Below the pieces are notes generated by a model. It was not told the origin of the DNA and searched no databases. It was given only the letters and a program-made list of their open reading frames with translations. The position numbers and the translations under genes were made by a program. Shown here piece after piece: positions 52,801-63,301 of a stretch of DNA of 64,000 nucleotides. The DNA is taken from NCBI GenBank assembly GCA_019916065.1, contig CM034240.1, forward strand, positions 15,981,894 to 16,045,893. The letters run 5' to 3'. This DNA is from Vitellaria paradoxa. Its lineage: Eukaryota > Streptophyta > Magnoliopsida > Ericales > Sapotaceae. Position 1 is the first letter of the stretch, and each line of letters opens with the position of its first letter.

Positions 52801-55800
52801 AAAAAACTCTTTAAGTTAAAACTTTAGATGCAAACTTACAATTCAAAGGTTTTAAAGTAAGTAGGACTAAAACAAAATATGTATGCATTGCAAGTTCAGT
52901 AAAATTAAAAGTATGAATGAGCACATTATGAAAATTGAGGATGCAAAAGTACCAAAAAGTTATCATTTTCGGTACTTTGGATCAAATTCACGCAAATTGA
53001 GGGATTGAAGAAGATTTTATCAATAAAATTCGAGCAGGGTGGTTAAATAGATAAGTGCCTTGAGTGTTTTTACGTGACCGTAAAATACCTATCGAGCTCG
53101 GAAAAAATTTATAGGATAGCTATAATGCCAAGAATGTTTTGCGGTACCAAGCGTTGAGCCATAAAGAAAGTAAAGAGAATAGACACAAGTATTTAACAAG
53201 AAAACCATTCATGACCAATTAAGGAAATTTCAGGTCATGGAGAGGAAAATTTTCAATATGCACAACTTGGTTACAAAGCTTTGGATCACTATAGCATACA
53301 CAAACTATACTTCCAAGTCCCTTGACATAGTGATCAAATTGGACCACCGTCACCTACATTTGATGAGGAACTACACACCTTCACCAACACATGATGAAGA
53401 TTGCAAACAAGCCTTCGAATGCTCACTCACAATTGTTGAAAGTTTTCTCTTTTATGGTTGTGTAGAAAAAGACTATAATCTCCAAGCACAAACTCCAACA
53501 AGTTTTCTGTCTATTTCTTTCAATATAAAACCCTAGAAATGACATTTCTATACATAGAAAATGAAGCCCAGGCCATATCCGGATTCTGGAAACCAAATTT
53601 TCAAAAAAGAGTTCTCGCTGCTTGCTAGGGCGAGCTATCCAGTGACTTGCAAAGCTTCAAAAGCATCTTGGAATATTTCCTAGAGGAGCTAGTGACCAAT
53701 CCAACAAGTTGAAAACCTTGAAAACAACTTGTAGTATTTTCCAGTTGATCCAACAAGGCATCCAGCGACAGGCAATTCTGCTACTAAATTTGCAAGCCAA
53801 GACTAAGACACATTAACCTATGTACAAGACTTGGAATAAATTAGTAAAGTTTCCAACTACATAGAAAACTTCATAATACGCAACAATTCCTAATTCTTGC
53901 AATCCTAAAAACAAATAGCACTAGAGTTTCTTAAATAGATTTTTCCATAACAATTACAGATTAACAGTTCGAGAACCAACACAAGAATTAAACTTAATAG
54001 CTCTGAATGTGTCAGAATAAGGATGGTACAATGGATGTATGGGAATACAAGAAAATATAAACTAAAAAAATTAATATATCATAAACAAAGTTGGGATAGC
54101 ACCAATAAAAAAAGTTGAGAGAAGGTCATTGTTTTGGTCATATCCAATGTAAATCTACAGATGTACCAGTGTGAAAAAAAGTGATTGGATATAAGCATAA
54201 TGTGTAAAAATGACAAAAGCTAAACCTAAAATTACACAAACTAAAATTATGAAAAAGACGGAACTTTAAATAATCTCACAGAAAATATAACCCTTGGTAG
54301 AAATGAATGGAAGAAAAGAATTCATGTAGCCGATCCCAATTAGTTTAGGAGTGATGCTTTTGTTGTGTTAAGTTGTATTCCTAGAAAATTATAAAATTGT
54401 CAAAATACCCCTTGATTTGTGAAACATTAAGAAACATTTGCAACGGCAGAATAATATCTAGCATAAATTATTATAAAATAAGACTATTAAATCTAGAAAA
54501 TTGATCGTCCATATTCTAATAGGCCTTTGCTTGAAATCATGCCAATTTAAAGTTCTTCTCTTTGATTTTGCTTTTCCTTGAGTCTTGTGCAGACTGCATC
54601 CCCCGTGGTGCTCTCTCGGATTCAGATAGATTACAAAGGACCATACAGGATACAATGCAGAGAGGCCACAAGCACCAATCATGTTGTAGTAAGTGAGTAT
54701 GTTAAGGACTGTAAAGACTTCAAAGGTAGAAGCCTTCAAAGCCAGCATTACAAAAGAAGATGATAACAGAAGCTTTAAGTACTGATTTCTGAGAAGTTTG
54801 AAGACTTAATGGACATTGAAGTTGGTAACCCAAGGAGTGCAAATGAGAGTTTGAGATCACGTGCATTATCTGCAGCCAGAGATACAGCTGTGCAGCAGCC
54901 ATAGAGAGGTTCCTAGCACAGCCACGCAAGTTCAATCATTAAAAGATGGAGATGGGGCTCTTCAAGTTGCATTGCTCTCAAGACAGGTGATGATGCATGA
55001 GGGCTTTAATGGTACTGTTGCATGGCAGTGATGAGGCCTAGAGCTTCAAATTGAGAGGACGTTGAGTGGTGGCACTGGTGGGTATGGTCATATGCTTATG
55101 CTCGTGTTTGAGATTAATATTGAAGGAAGCTGACAATGGGCAGGGTAGTAGCTAAAAGATGGTTTTCTGACTCTTCTTAGACTGCTGTATTGGTGATGGG
55201 TGCTTTGATAGGCAAAAAGACGCTAGTGATTACTTCTGACAGTTGTGCCACAGCCATTACGATGGGCATTGGTAGTGGATTGAAACAGGATGGATGTGAA
55301 TTCGTGGATTCAGATAGAGAGCAACTTAAAATGATAGTAAAGGAGGTAAATGACCATTTTTTAAGCAAGGAATAGTTAGTTATGTGACTTTTCGCAAAAC
55401 CTCACAAGATCTAAGTTAATTTTTCTTGTATTGTTTTGCAATGTCTCTTCTCTACCACTCAAGCAGAATGGATAAGTAGTCCTCTTTTTCCTGGGTATAT
55501 TAGTCAGGTCAGGATTACTGATCAAGTTATTTTTTGCCACTTTTTATATGCAACATGCATTACTCAACAGGGTTTACAAAGAGATCCACATATAGTCTCA
55601 ATTTCAAGTATTCAAATCAAACATACCTCATCAACAAAAATCAGTGATGACTGATCAATATGACATGAATCAAGTAACCATTTAAGCTCAGCACAAGAGT
55701 TGAGATCTGCCCTCTTCATGTTGATGACAGGCACAGTGCATAATTGACTGCTTCTTAATGTTTCACTTAAGTAGAAGGCATACATAATAGTTGAAGCAAC

Positions 55801-58800
55801 AGATCCAACATCTGTAAATAGCCAAGAAAAAAAAAATTAAAGATTAAATATGAAACCCTGAACACTGACATTTAAAGACTAAGAACAATGATAGGGGAGA
55901 AAAAAGGTATATGAAGAAGTAACATTATACACATTTTTTTTCCATTTATTGGCTTCTTATTTCTCTATTGAACTGATATCCATTTAGCTGACATTTTAGG
56001 CTAATTTTTATGCTACTACATGACATCAAGATCCCTGCAATTACACTGGAAGTGGCTTGAGTGAAATGATTTCGCTGTTAGTCTTTTTTATTATTTTCAT
56101 ATTTTTGTTTTCAAACTGTGCTTAACAATCAAAGTTGAATGTTAGATAATTGTCAACATTGAAGCAATTTAATAACTACTAACTGAACATGCACTAACAA
56201 GTGTGTGCAGAGACGAAGCCAAGAAATTTTGTCCCTAGGAGCCAAAAATAGTTAACAAAATGCTCCAGAAATTTAATAACACTTACAGCTTGTTTGGTTG
56301 GGTGGAAAGTTGGAAGGAAGGGAAGGAAAGGATGGAAGTTAGGACAGAATTTGCTTTTCCTTTTGTTTGGTAGGAGAGGAAAAACAGGAAGGATAGAAAA
56401 TGGGAAAGAAAAAACGGAGGAAAAAGGCTGTGGGTCCCACCTTTTTTTGTCCGTCCAAAATCGGGCGAAAAATAGTTGGAAAGTGCGTGTGGGAGGAGCC
56501 AAAAAAAATTCAAGCAAGGCAACTAAACAAAATCACGATTTTGCCCTCATGTGCGTGGTTCCTTTAAAAACTTCACACAGCTCTCTCTCTCTGTCGCTCT
56601 CTCTCTCTCTCTCTCGTTTTCTTTGTGCTTCACAGGAGTTGAGCAATTTTAGCAATTTTTTTGTTTGTTTGGTAAAACAAGTAGCAATTTTTAATCATTT
56701 TTGACAATTTTTAGGTGTTTGATAAAATTTCTAATAACTTCTAACAATTTTTGGCAACTTTTTGTATGTTTGTTAAAAATTTTAGTAACCTTGATGCTAT
56801 GCCAAACACCCAAATCTCAAAAGTTGGTAGGGGCAAAATGGGAAAAATAAAAAATTTGATTTATTTTCTTTTCTTTTCTTTCCATCTTACCAAAAAAATG
56901 GAAAGAAATTACTTTTCCTAATTTCTATCATTTCCTATGTTCAACCAAACAACCATAAGGAAAATCACTTTCCATCCTCGTGGATAATCCATAAGGATAG
57001 AAGTTGATTTTCCACCCTCCTCCTTTTCCATCCGCTCAACCAAACATAGTGTTATAATTGAAAGTGCATGCTCTATCACTGTAGTAGAAATTAACATTTT
57101 TTTGTTTTGCATGAATTAACCTTGTCTTTTTTTTTTCCTTATTTATTTTATGTTTCCCAATTTCTTAGATATTATTTAATGTTGAGTTGTCATAGGGTTT
57201 AAATTTTTAAAATATTTAGACTAAAAATATTTTTATATACTTAAATTTCAAGGGCCATTTAAATTTTAAACTGTTCTTTTTCTTTTTAGTTTTCTATGTC
57301 ACTAGCAAGAAGTTATGGATTAGGTTATGTATAGATAATAAAATTAGTTGGGCTGTCAAATTCTTGATTATTCAAAGCTTAGGGAGGTTAATCCATGGTC
57401 TAAAATTTTTTATCCAAAAATTTACAAGTACCAGTGCTATTTTTTTTGAACTTTTGAATTTTTTTTATTTTATACATTTACTTTATTTATTTATTTTTAT
57501 TTTTTGTTTGAGGGGGGGGGGGACACCGTAGCACAAAAATATGTGTGTATGATGAGTGGCATTTTTCCAAACTTTCATAAGTGTGTGGACGTCAAGATAA
57601 AGACAATGTTGGGCATTATGAGAAAATTTTTCTCATGGATAAATCAACAAATCATAGTTTTTTGAATAGTATAAACTACATGCAACTATAGTATCAGGAT
57701 ACAAGCCAAATGTGCTGTTTGAGAAGAGGATATGAGTTGATCCTCCATTTCAGGATGTACTCAAGACATTAGAAAATAAGCATAATAATGCTGCTTGTGA
57801 TCTGGAAATTTTGAAAATAAATAAATATAATTTTGACACCAATACATTTGAAACAGTTAAGCAAGTTCAAGCAATCAGCATATCTCTAATTTCTACCTTA
57901 ACAAGAACATAGTCTACTACTTAATCAATGTAATATGGTGGTCCAAACTGCCTGATTATATATTTCAACTTCTCCATTAACTAGCTTTTAGATCAAGGAG
58001 GTAAATAAATAACTGGTTCCATATTCATTTGTTGGGTAATATGGAACCTGAAAATACCATACATTTTCCTCAAGTGTCGCAAGGGATATTTTAGTGATCC
58101 TCTAAATTTTTTTGAGGGATATTTAAGCAATTTCAGACTTGTAACTTACAACCCTAATTTTATGGAACTAGCGAGACTTTGTTTTTTTGCCTCGGAAAAT
58201 AGTGAAACCACATTGACTCTGACAGCGTAACAGTTCTTGGGTGAACTGCACAAAAATCTTGTGTTTTTGTACATGTGATTGTTTCTTTCTTGCCACTTCT
58301 TACTGATTTAGATTAGAGTTTATTTCCCGACATCATCCATATGGCATCCACCATGATTTCTGAAAATTCTGCTAGGAATTAATTAGAGTCTATAGCATTG
58401 AATGCAAGACAACAAATATAATACTGAAGATAGCTGCATATCTATTCATGAAACTAGAAGAAATGAAGAAGAAAAGAAAATGAAAAAAAAAATGATGCAG
58501 AGATTCTAAATTAAGTAAAGTCACGAGTGAAAATGGGAATCACCAGAAATATCTTGTCCCATAACAGCATGCAAGAATTTTCCAGGGATGCCAGCATTAA
58601 CATCATCCCTTCTTGCTTTAAGATACAAATTTAGCCGGTTAATGCTTCCACAAGATTCCACAATTTCCATTTGTGGTGAGTACCCATTATAAAATGATGC
58701 AGCAGATGGAGGAAGTGGAATTTTGGAAAGATTTGTTGTACTCCTTTTCACACTATATGATCTTTCAATAACGGGCCTTGCTTGACAAGCCAGAATACGA

Positions 58801-59237
58801 CAATCTTCAATTGTTTCAGAGACTGTCTGGCTAGACTCTTTTATTAAACCATTTTCTTCTGCAAAAACAATGTTCGCACCTGACTCTTTGATTAAACCAT
58901 TTTCTTCCGCAAAATCAATGTTCATATCTGACTGTATACTTGGGGGTGAAGATGATGTTGTTTTGGAGATTTTTGACCATCTCGCAGAAAAAGACTGCCT
59001 GTGAGGTTCTAAAATAAGGGATGCAGGTGAATCTTTAGAATGACTGTCAGTGACCTTCTCAGAATCCATAACAATCTTTCTGAAACCTCTGTCGCCAATA
59101 TCTGATGTTGATCGAGAAATGTTCGGGCTGGTAACCTTTCCAAGTGAGTCAAACGTATCAGGTCTGTTCAGCAAAGCCAGATCACCTCTTCTCATACCAT
59201 CAAAGATTGGATTATCACGTGAGCGGATATATGGTTC
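40602..59237 (-). CDS. prune/exopolyphosphatase-like DHH-superfamily protein, 5' end missing
   Basis: Twelve exons, minus strand: 59237-58544, 55811-55627, 49791-49712, 49636-49595, 49483-49439, 46986-46900, 45194-45068, 44960-44881, 43417-43292, 42507-42443, 41557-41452, 40702-40602 (TGA). The first begins in frame (EPYIRSRDNP), so coding exons upstream are missing; about 579 residues are covered. The Ser-rich N-terminal part leads to NRLNLYLKARRDDVNAGIPG, GKFLHAVMGQD and the phosphoesterase-like domain DVGSVASTIMYAFYL. Then come LIFVDE, IDLSYYDLFGSLKLVLLNG, ALKEALVEIFNCR, CCALIAEKF, LLAGILLDTGNL and DKYMATLLIKGAGRFG, and a DHHA2-like end (GSRMMVSHIGMSSIGIS, EKLRLLMIVSGYYD, FEIDKVTSRKTIEKLLEDFG). 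Where animal prune and yeast PPX1 have a DHH/DHN motif, this protein reads LLNGD, so catalysis is doubtful. Two exons each need one extra base (finding given). Introns are rich in transposons. Confidence 0.85.
40958..41267. repeat. 153-bp tandem duplication
   Basis: Copy 1 starts GGCCCAGCAAGAGCAATCGCC at 40958; copy 2 starts GGCCCAGTAAGAGCGATCGCC at 41111. Both continue through CCCACTTATTT, ATTACACTAAA, TGTTGTGCCCATACTGTATTT and TTCATTCACTCAGTTCCATCA. The first ~45 bases also resemble sequence at 60664-60710. It lies in the last intron of the prune-like gene. Confidence 0.85.
42414..42425. repeat. G12 homopolymer
   Basis: Twelve G on the plus strand, in the intron just downstream (transcript direction) of the exon ending at 42443; C12 in the transcript. 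Confidence 0.7.
43708..44063. mobile_element. TIR MITE of about 356 bp
   Basis: Ends are GGCCCGTTTGGAGT and, from the right, GGTCCCGTTTGACATC. Near the left end it carries GAGATAAAATGTGGTTTG, shared with the longer element at 47493-47989. Flanks read AAA on both sides. It is non-coding and lies in an intron of the prune-like gene. Confidence 0.6.
45985..46060 (-). mobile_element. short retroinserted RTE-like 3' end
   Basis: On the minus strand the text contains GGAGATCATGTAGCCAACCT, which resembles the 3' end of RTE LINEs (compare CATGTAGCCGATCCCAATTA at 54325). It is bounded by near-identical 16-base repeats, TATAGATTGCATAATA (45969-45984) and TATGGATTGCATAATA (46060-46075), a convincing target-site duplication around only ~75 bp. 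Confidence 0.6.
46300..46640. other. AT-rich intron segment
   Basis: It begins GGGGCATTTGGTGCTTC, a MITE-like start, but no matching inverted end was found. Otherwise featureless. Confidence 0.3.
46786..46817. repeat. (GA)n microsatellite
   Basis: GA run with one interruption in the intron downstream of the 46986-46900 exon. Confidence 0.85.
47493..47989. mobile_element. 497-bp Tourist-like TIR MITE
   Basis: Ends are GGATGTGTTTGG and, from the right, GGGCTGTGTTTGG. TAA flanks both sides (47490-47492 and 47990-47992). It shares GAGATAAAATGTGGTTTG with the 43.7-kb element. No coding content. Confidence 0.7.
47993..49438. other. intron sequence without recognisable features
   Basis: Intron of the prune-like gene between the exons ending at 49439 and 46986. 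A short ATTT repeat lies at 48380-48400. No gene or clear element is visible. Confidence 0.4.
50531..51467. mobile_element. hAT-like TIR element, about 937 bp
   Basis: Ends are TAGGGATGGCAAT and, from the right, TAGGGATGACAAT (12 of 13 match). Eight-base flanks TAGAAATA and AGGAAATA are similar, consistent with hAT insertion. The interior is AT-rich and non-coding. Confidence 0.6.
52022..52809. mobile_element. 788-bp foldback (Mutator-type) element inside the RTE LINE
   Basis: Long inverted arms of roughly 240 bp start GAGTTTTTTATGAAAATATC and end with the complement. A perfect 9-bp duplication TTTAAGTTA lies at 52013-52021 and 52810-52818. The arms include TTAACGGAAAAATTNTCA and GGTAAAAnAAGTCACATGACTCGC. 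The middle is AT-rich and has part of another MITE-like sequence (about 52331-52450). Confidence 0.88.
53180..54005. mobile_element. insertion in the RTE LINE, possibly a solo LTR
   Basis: The RTE reading stops near 53180 and resumes near 54005. The intervening ~0.8 kb has an LTR-like style (AATATAAAACCCTAGAAATG, CTCGCTGCTTGCTAGGGCGAG, a small GC-rich inverted repeat) resembling the sequence at 63.45-64 kb. Exact ends and target duplication were not resolved. Confidence 0.4.
54380..55440 (+). other. unidentified, GC-richer segment with short open frames
   Basis: This stretch is clearly less AT-rich than its surroundings. Two partial frames look protein-like (SEKFEDLMDIEVGNPRSANE near 54800; IGKKTLVITSDSCATAITMG near 55205 running to 55375), but they are short, in different frames and flanked by stops. 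It may be a captured gene fragment or old retroelement coding sequence. No family recognised. Confidence 0.3.
56286..57051. mobile_element. 766-bp Tourist-like TIR element
   Basis: Ends are CAGCTTGTTTGGTTG and, from the right, CACTATGTTTGGTTG. TTA flanks both sides (56283-56285 and 57052-57054). The interior contains a (CT)n tract (56579-56615) and no transposase. It lies in the intron between the first two visible exons of the prune-like gene. Confidence 0.75.
57055..58543. other. intron sequence without recognisable features
   Basis: AT-rich intron of the prune-like gene with a G10 run near 57511. No exon with acceptable splice sites and no clear element was found. Confidence 0.4.
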
Positions 59238-59370
59238 CTGAAAATCAAATGAGAACTGTCTTTAAACAAATTGATAAAATGGCAGAAGCAAACTAATAGC
59301 AAGGACATGATTATACCCACTTTTTGCCATTTCTATCTATGATATAGAAATTATTGATACGAGAGTCAAG

Positions 59371-59670
59371 CAATAGACCACAGATTTACCATACATGGAC
59401 AGGTGATGTCAGAATATTTCCAGCAGTTACTACTAACATTCCATATCAAATTATCAAATGCCAACCAACATTCCAATTCATGCAATAGACCACAGATATA
59501 CCATACATGGCATTTGATAATTTGCTGCTGGAAATATTCTCTAAGGCAAGCAACAACAACAACAAAAACTAAAACCACCAAAAATCAATGGATCAAAAGT
59601 ACGACTTAAAAACTGAACTCCATGTTTCACTGACTAAAACTAAAACCACCAAAAATCAATGGATCAAAAG
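59371..59670. repeat. nested inverted and direct repeats
   Basis: Inverted pairs are perfect: AGAATATTTCCAGCAG (59411) with CTGCTGGAAATATTCT (59525), and AAATTATCAAATGCCA (59448) with TGGCATTTGATAATTT (59508). Overlapping these, CAATAGACCACAGAT (59371) recurs at 59483 with 27 of 28 bases matching onward. A ~70-bp block containing ACCACCAAAAATCAATGG occurs twice in tandem (about 59567 and 59636). Confidence 0.8.
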
Positions 59671-61320
59671 GAGTATATGATTTACAAACTGAACTCCCTG
59701 TTTCATTGAATAACGAAGTGCTATAGAACAGAGTTAAATGCATTAGTTAGATATGCAAGAATCCTTTGGCACCGAGCTCTATGACAAAAGTAGGAATCCA
59801 GCAAGGGTGAAAAAAAAATCCAATTCATATTCTTAAGAAGACGACTGAAAAATCTACAATTTGAAATAAAGAAATGGAAGTTACTCTTTTTAGACCTAAC
59901 AAGAGTACAAGTGGCTTCTTATGTAATCCTCATTCAAACTGGTAGTGTCATAGCATGTCTTGGACTCTTGGCTCTATAGATGGGTCACTGTAGCTTCATT
60001 TGAGATCTAGTGAGATGGTCACCTATTCATAAACTCCCACCATGAGGTATAAAAGTACAACACAAAGCATGCGTAACATCAAAGAGTTGTAGGCCCCTCA
60101 CAAGGTATACAAATATAATTGCACAAGGAAGGAGATCCCTCCATGGTTCTTATGTCAAAAATAGCTAAAGAATGTTTCAACTAGCATTGAGATTATTTAA
60201 AATTAATAAGCAATCAAATTTCTAATTTAGAAATTTTCAAATGTTTCTAGCCACTCTACAAGGACAAAATTAGATTCCCTATTTTGCAGTATATAAGTTG
60301 ACTGGGTTATGGTAAAAACTAAATCAGTTGTGTTTTGTATATCATCCTCCATACAAATTTGTCACTGTGACAGCTGCCACACTGCCCACGTTGGAAACAG
60401 TATTCATCTTAAATATAACATCAACTAATCCTCCATGCCGAACTATAAGAAGCTGAGCAATTGAATTCTTTAATATCATTAGGCTTCACTTGTGGCAATA
60501 CTTCAACCACAGGACCACACAATAGGTCATAGTATCCTCTCACGATACCTCAACCACATTCTTTTGAGTTTTCCTAAGTTCTCAACTTGAATGAGAAAAC
60601 AAGTCCCCGTGAATTCACTAATTAATCTTCGTTGAAAAAACCTCAAGGGCGAACCCACATCGGGGCCCAGCATGAGCAGTAAGCCCCACTCATTTGTAAA
60701 TTACACTTACCCCCCTTGTTTTCTAATTGAACAAAAAGATCCCCCAGTACTTTGTCCCCACAACCGCCCCCAAGCCCTTTTGCAATGCACATGTACATAG
60801 GCAATCCACTAACTAGATTAAAATAATTTTGGATTTTTCCAATATTATCCCCCACAAATTTTATTGCATTGCCATAATTACCTTTAAAAAACTAAATTTA
60901 TTATAAAAATATCATCTTTTTATCTCGATTAATCAACTGTAAGTAATTTTAACCCCACTGATTAAAAATCTTGGGTCCACTTCAAACAAAGCTAAACCAT
61001 GCTAAACAACTTCCCCTTTGTCTTATCCTTTTCCCGAGCAATCTTACATTTTTCAAACTCTTGTTTCATTTGTCATTCTACCATCCATTGAATCATATCT
61101 CATCCATCTCAATGTACTCATCTTGGTGGAACTTGTTTTGTGAACATCATGATCCTACACCTGACATTTAATACCATAATCAAGGGCCTTGTGGTGGTAA
61201 ATTTTACATTTAATTGAACATGTGTGCAACATTCATAAAGAGATCCATTTAATATTACTACTTTTAACTTTGTGGACTATATAACTCATATGTCTGCCCC
61301 TAAATAAGCTATAAATGACC
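59670..61320. other. AT-rich sequence upstream of the visible prune-like exons
   Basis: If the 5' exons lie beyond the window this is intron. 60664-60710 resembles the start of the 153-bp repeat at 41 kb. No exon or gene could be supported. Confidence 0.4.
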
Positions 61321-61461
61321 AGTTAGGCATATCCTAGGAACTATTATTCAGCGCTTTTAGTTTTGGTAAACCAATAGCAATCAGAACCATAAAGCAGGCC
61401 CTAGTTGAATGATCCGTTTCTGGGTCCATTAGGTTGTACCTGGAAAAGTGTTAATATTGTA
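61321..61461 (+). repeat. left copy of a ~140-bp direct repeat
   Basis: It begins AGTTAGGCATATCCTAGGA and ends near GTTAATATTGTA. The partner at 63302-63441 has the same order of words, including TCAGAACCA, TCCATTAGGTTGT and CCTGGAAA. The pair brackets the RTE LINE. Confidence 0.8.
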
Positions 61462-61936
61462 GTCTTGTATTTAACAACATCTATTAATGGGGAAGTGAGA
61501 AATTGCAATTGTGTTTTCCAATCAACTTGTAAATTTGTAATGTCAAATTTGCATCATCAAATGCAAGTTATAGCATAATTAAACCGTTTTTAACTCCTAT
61601 GAAATGGTCAAAACAGGACCTGAAGTAACCTAATATATTACCTACCCCCCCCCCTAAAAAAAAGAAGAAGAAGAAAACAACCACCACCACCCTATGTATG
61701 TATACTAATTACTACAAAAACATAACACCAGGTTGATATAACCCTAATTTTGAAGCACTCTCAATTTTTGATAAACTATTTTTTCCCCACAAACAATTTA
61801 ATGAGTAAATTTGAGACAAGTATATAATGCGTACCCATAAGATGAATTGCCCTATAGAACTGCTCCATTTCTATCAATTTTGCTTTTCAATTTTATTTCA
61901 GAAATTAATCAAACGAATTTTTTTATCTCTTTTCAG

Positions 61937-63224
61937 AACTGTGCGAACTATCGCGGGATTAAATTGATGAGTCATACGATGAAATTATGGGAGAGAGTTA
62001 TTGAGAGAAGACTAAAAAGGACAACAAACGTTTCAGAAAATCAATTTGGTTTCATGCCTGGGAGATCAACCATGGAGGCTATTTTTCTCTTGAGGAGGTT
62101 AATGGAATAGTATATAGAATGTCAAAAAGATTTACATATGGTGTTCATTGATTTAGAGAAGACCTATGACCGGATTCCTAGGGAGATTCTATGGAGAGTA
62201 TTGAAAAAGAAAGGAACGCGTGTCGCATATATTGAGGTAATAAAGGACATGTATGATAGAGCCATGACATCTATACGAACGACTGATGGAGACACTAAAG
62301 AGTTTCCTATCACGATTGGTCTAAACCAAGGCTCAGCGTTAAGCTCGTACTTGTTTGCTCTAGTTATGGATGAGATTCCAAGATATATTCAGGATGAAGT
62401 GCCGTGGTATATGCTATTTGTAGATGATATTGTTTTAGTAGATGAGACGAGAAAATAAGTGAATGCTAAGCTAGAATTGTCGCAAGAAACGTTAGAGACA
62501 AAAAAGTTTAGGCTAAGTCGATACAAAACGGAATATATGGAATACAAGTTTAGTCAAAGTAGAGTAACTGGTAGCATAGAAATAAGTTTAGGCACACAAA
62601 AAATTGTAGAGAAAGAAAACTTTAGGTATATTGGATCTATGGTGCAATAAGATAGAGAGATTAATACTGATGTAAGTCACAGGATTTACGCCGGGTGGAT
62701 CAAATGGAGGAGTGTTTCGGGGGTCTTGTGCGATCGAAAAGTCCCCCTTAAGGTGAAAGGAAAGTATTATAAGGTAGTGATAAGACTAGCGTTGATATAT
62801 GGATCAGAGTGTTAGGCAATAAAGCATAATCATATTCAGAAGATGGCAATTGCGGAGATAAGAATGCTAAGATGGATGTGCGGGATTACAAGGAGAGATA
62901 GGATTAGGAACGAGGAGATTAGGGACAAAGTAGGAATATCACTGATTGAAGATAAAATGAGAGAAAATCGATTAAGATGGTTTGGCCATGTTAGAAGGCG
63001 TCCAACGGAGGTACCTGTTAGAAGGTGTGAAAGCATGGAGATTGCCAGGAGTAGGAGAGGAAGAGGAAGACCCAAGAGAAGTTGGAAAGAAACTATAAAA
63101 CATAACCTTGCCTACCTGAATCTAACGGAGGACATGGCCCTAAACAGATTTAATTGGCGTCGTCAAATCCATATAGCCGACCTCACCTAGTGGGAAAATG
63201 CTTGGTTTGGTTTGGTTTGGTTTT
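61937..63224 (+). mobile_element. 5'-truncated RTE-clade LINE with stop codons only
   Basis: One continuous reading frame runs from NCANYRGIKLMSHTMKLWER (61937) through NQFGFMPGRSTMEAIF, MVFIDLEKTYDRIPREIL, GLNQGSALSSYLFALVMDEI, MLFVDDIVLVDE (active-site FVDD near 62415), RYIGSMVQ, RMLRWMCGITRRDRI, RLRWFGHVRRRP and NWRRQIHIADLT (63190). It contains in-frame stops at about 62108, 62456, 62648 and 62814 but no frameshift. The 3' end has the RTE-typical simple repeat (TTGGT)n at 63201-63224 instead of poly-A. The 5' part, including the endonuclease, is absent. Confidence 0.9.
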
Positions 63225-63301
63225 TACGCACTCCACTAAAATGACTACTTAAATTCAATTATCATCACCCACCAGTACTAATTTCAAAAGAACCACAAAG
63301 C

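Larger units (their letters stand above)
51730..54370 (+). mobile_element. decayed RTE-clade LINE, interrupted twice
   Basis: Three separated pieces read as consecutive parts of an RTE reverse transcriptase. 51815-52010 gives SDAITIEVWKCLGDN, WLTKF, and after an internal deletion TDELTKHTQDDI and MLFVDH. 52819-53165 gives the KIEDAKVPKSYHFRYFGS block followed by RDRKIPIEL. 54005-54370 gives RMVQWMYGNTRKYKL and, near the end, NEWKKRIHVADPN. A foldback MITE (52022-52809) and a second insertion (about 53180-54005) split it. Many stops and small shifts show it is dead. It sits in the large intron between exons 55627 and 49791, opposite to the gene. Confidence 0.8.

Noticed and set aside
53237..53536. 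99-residue plus-strand frame starting MERKIFNMHN
   Set aside because: It lies within the insertion that splits the RTE LINE and has no recognisable motif; a chance frame is more likely.
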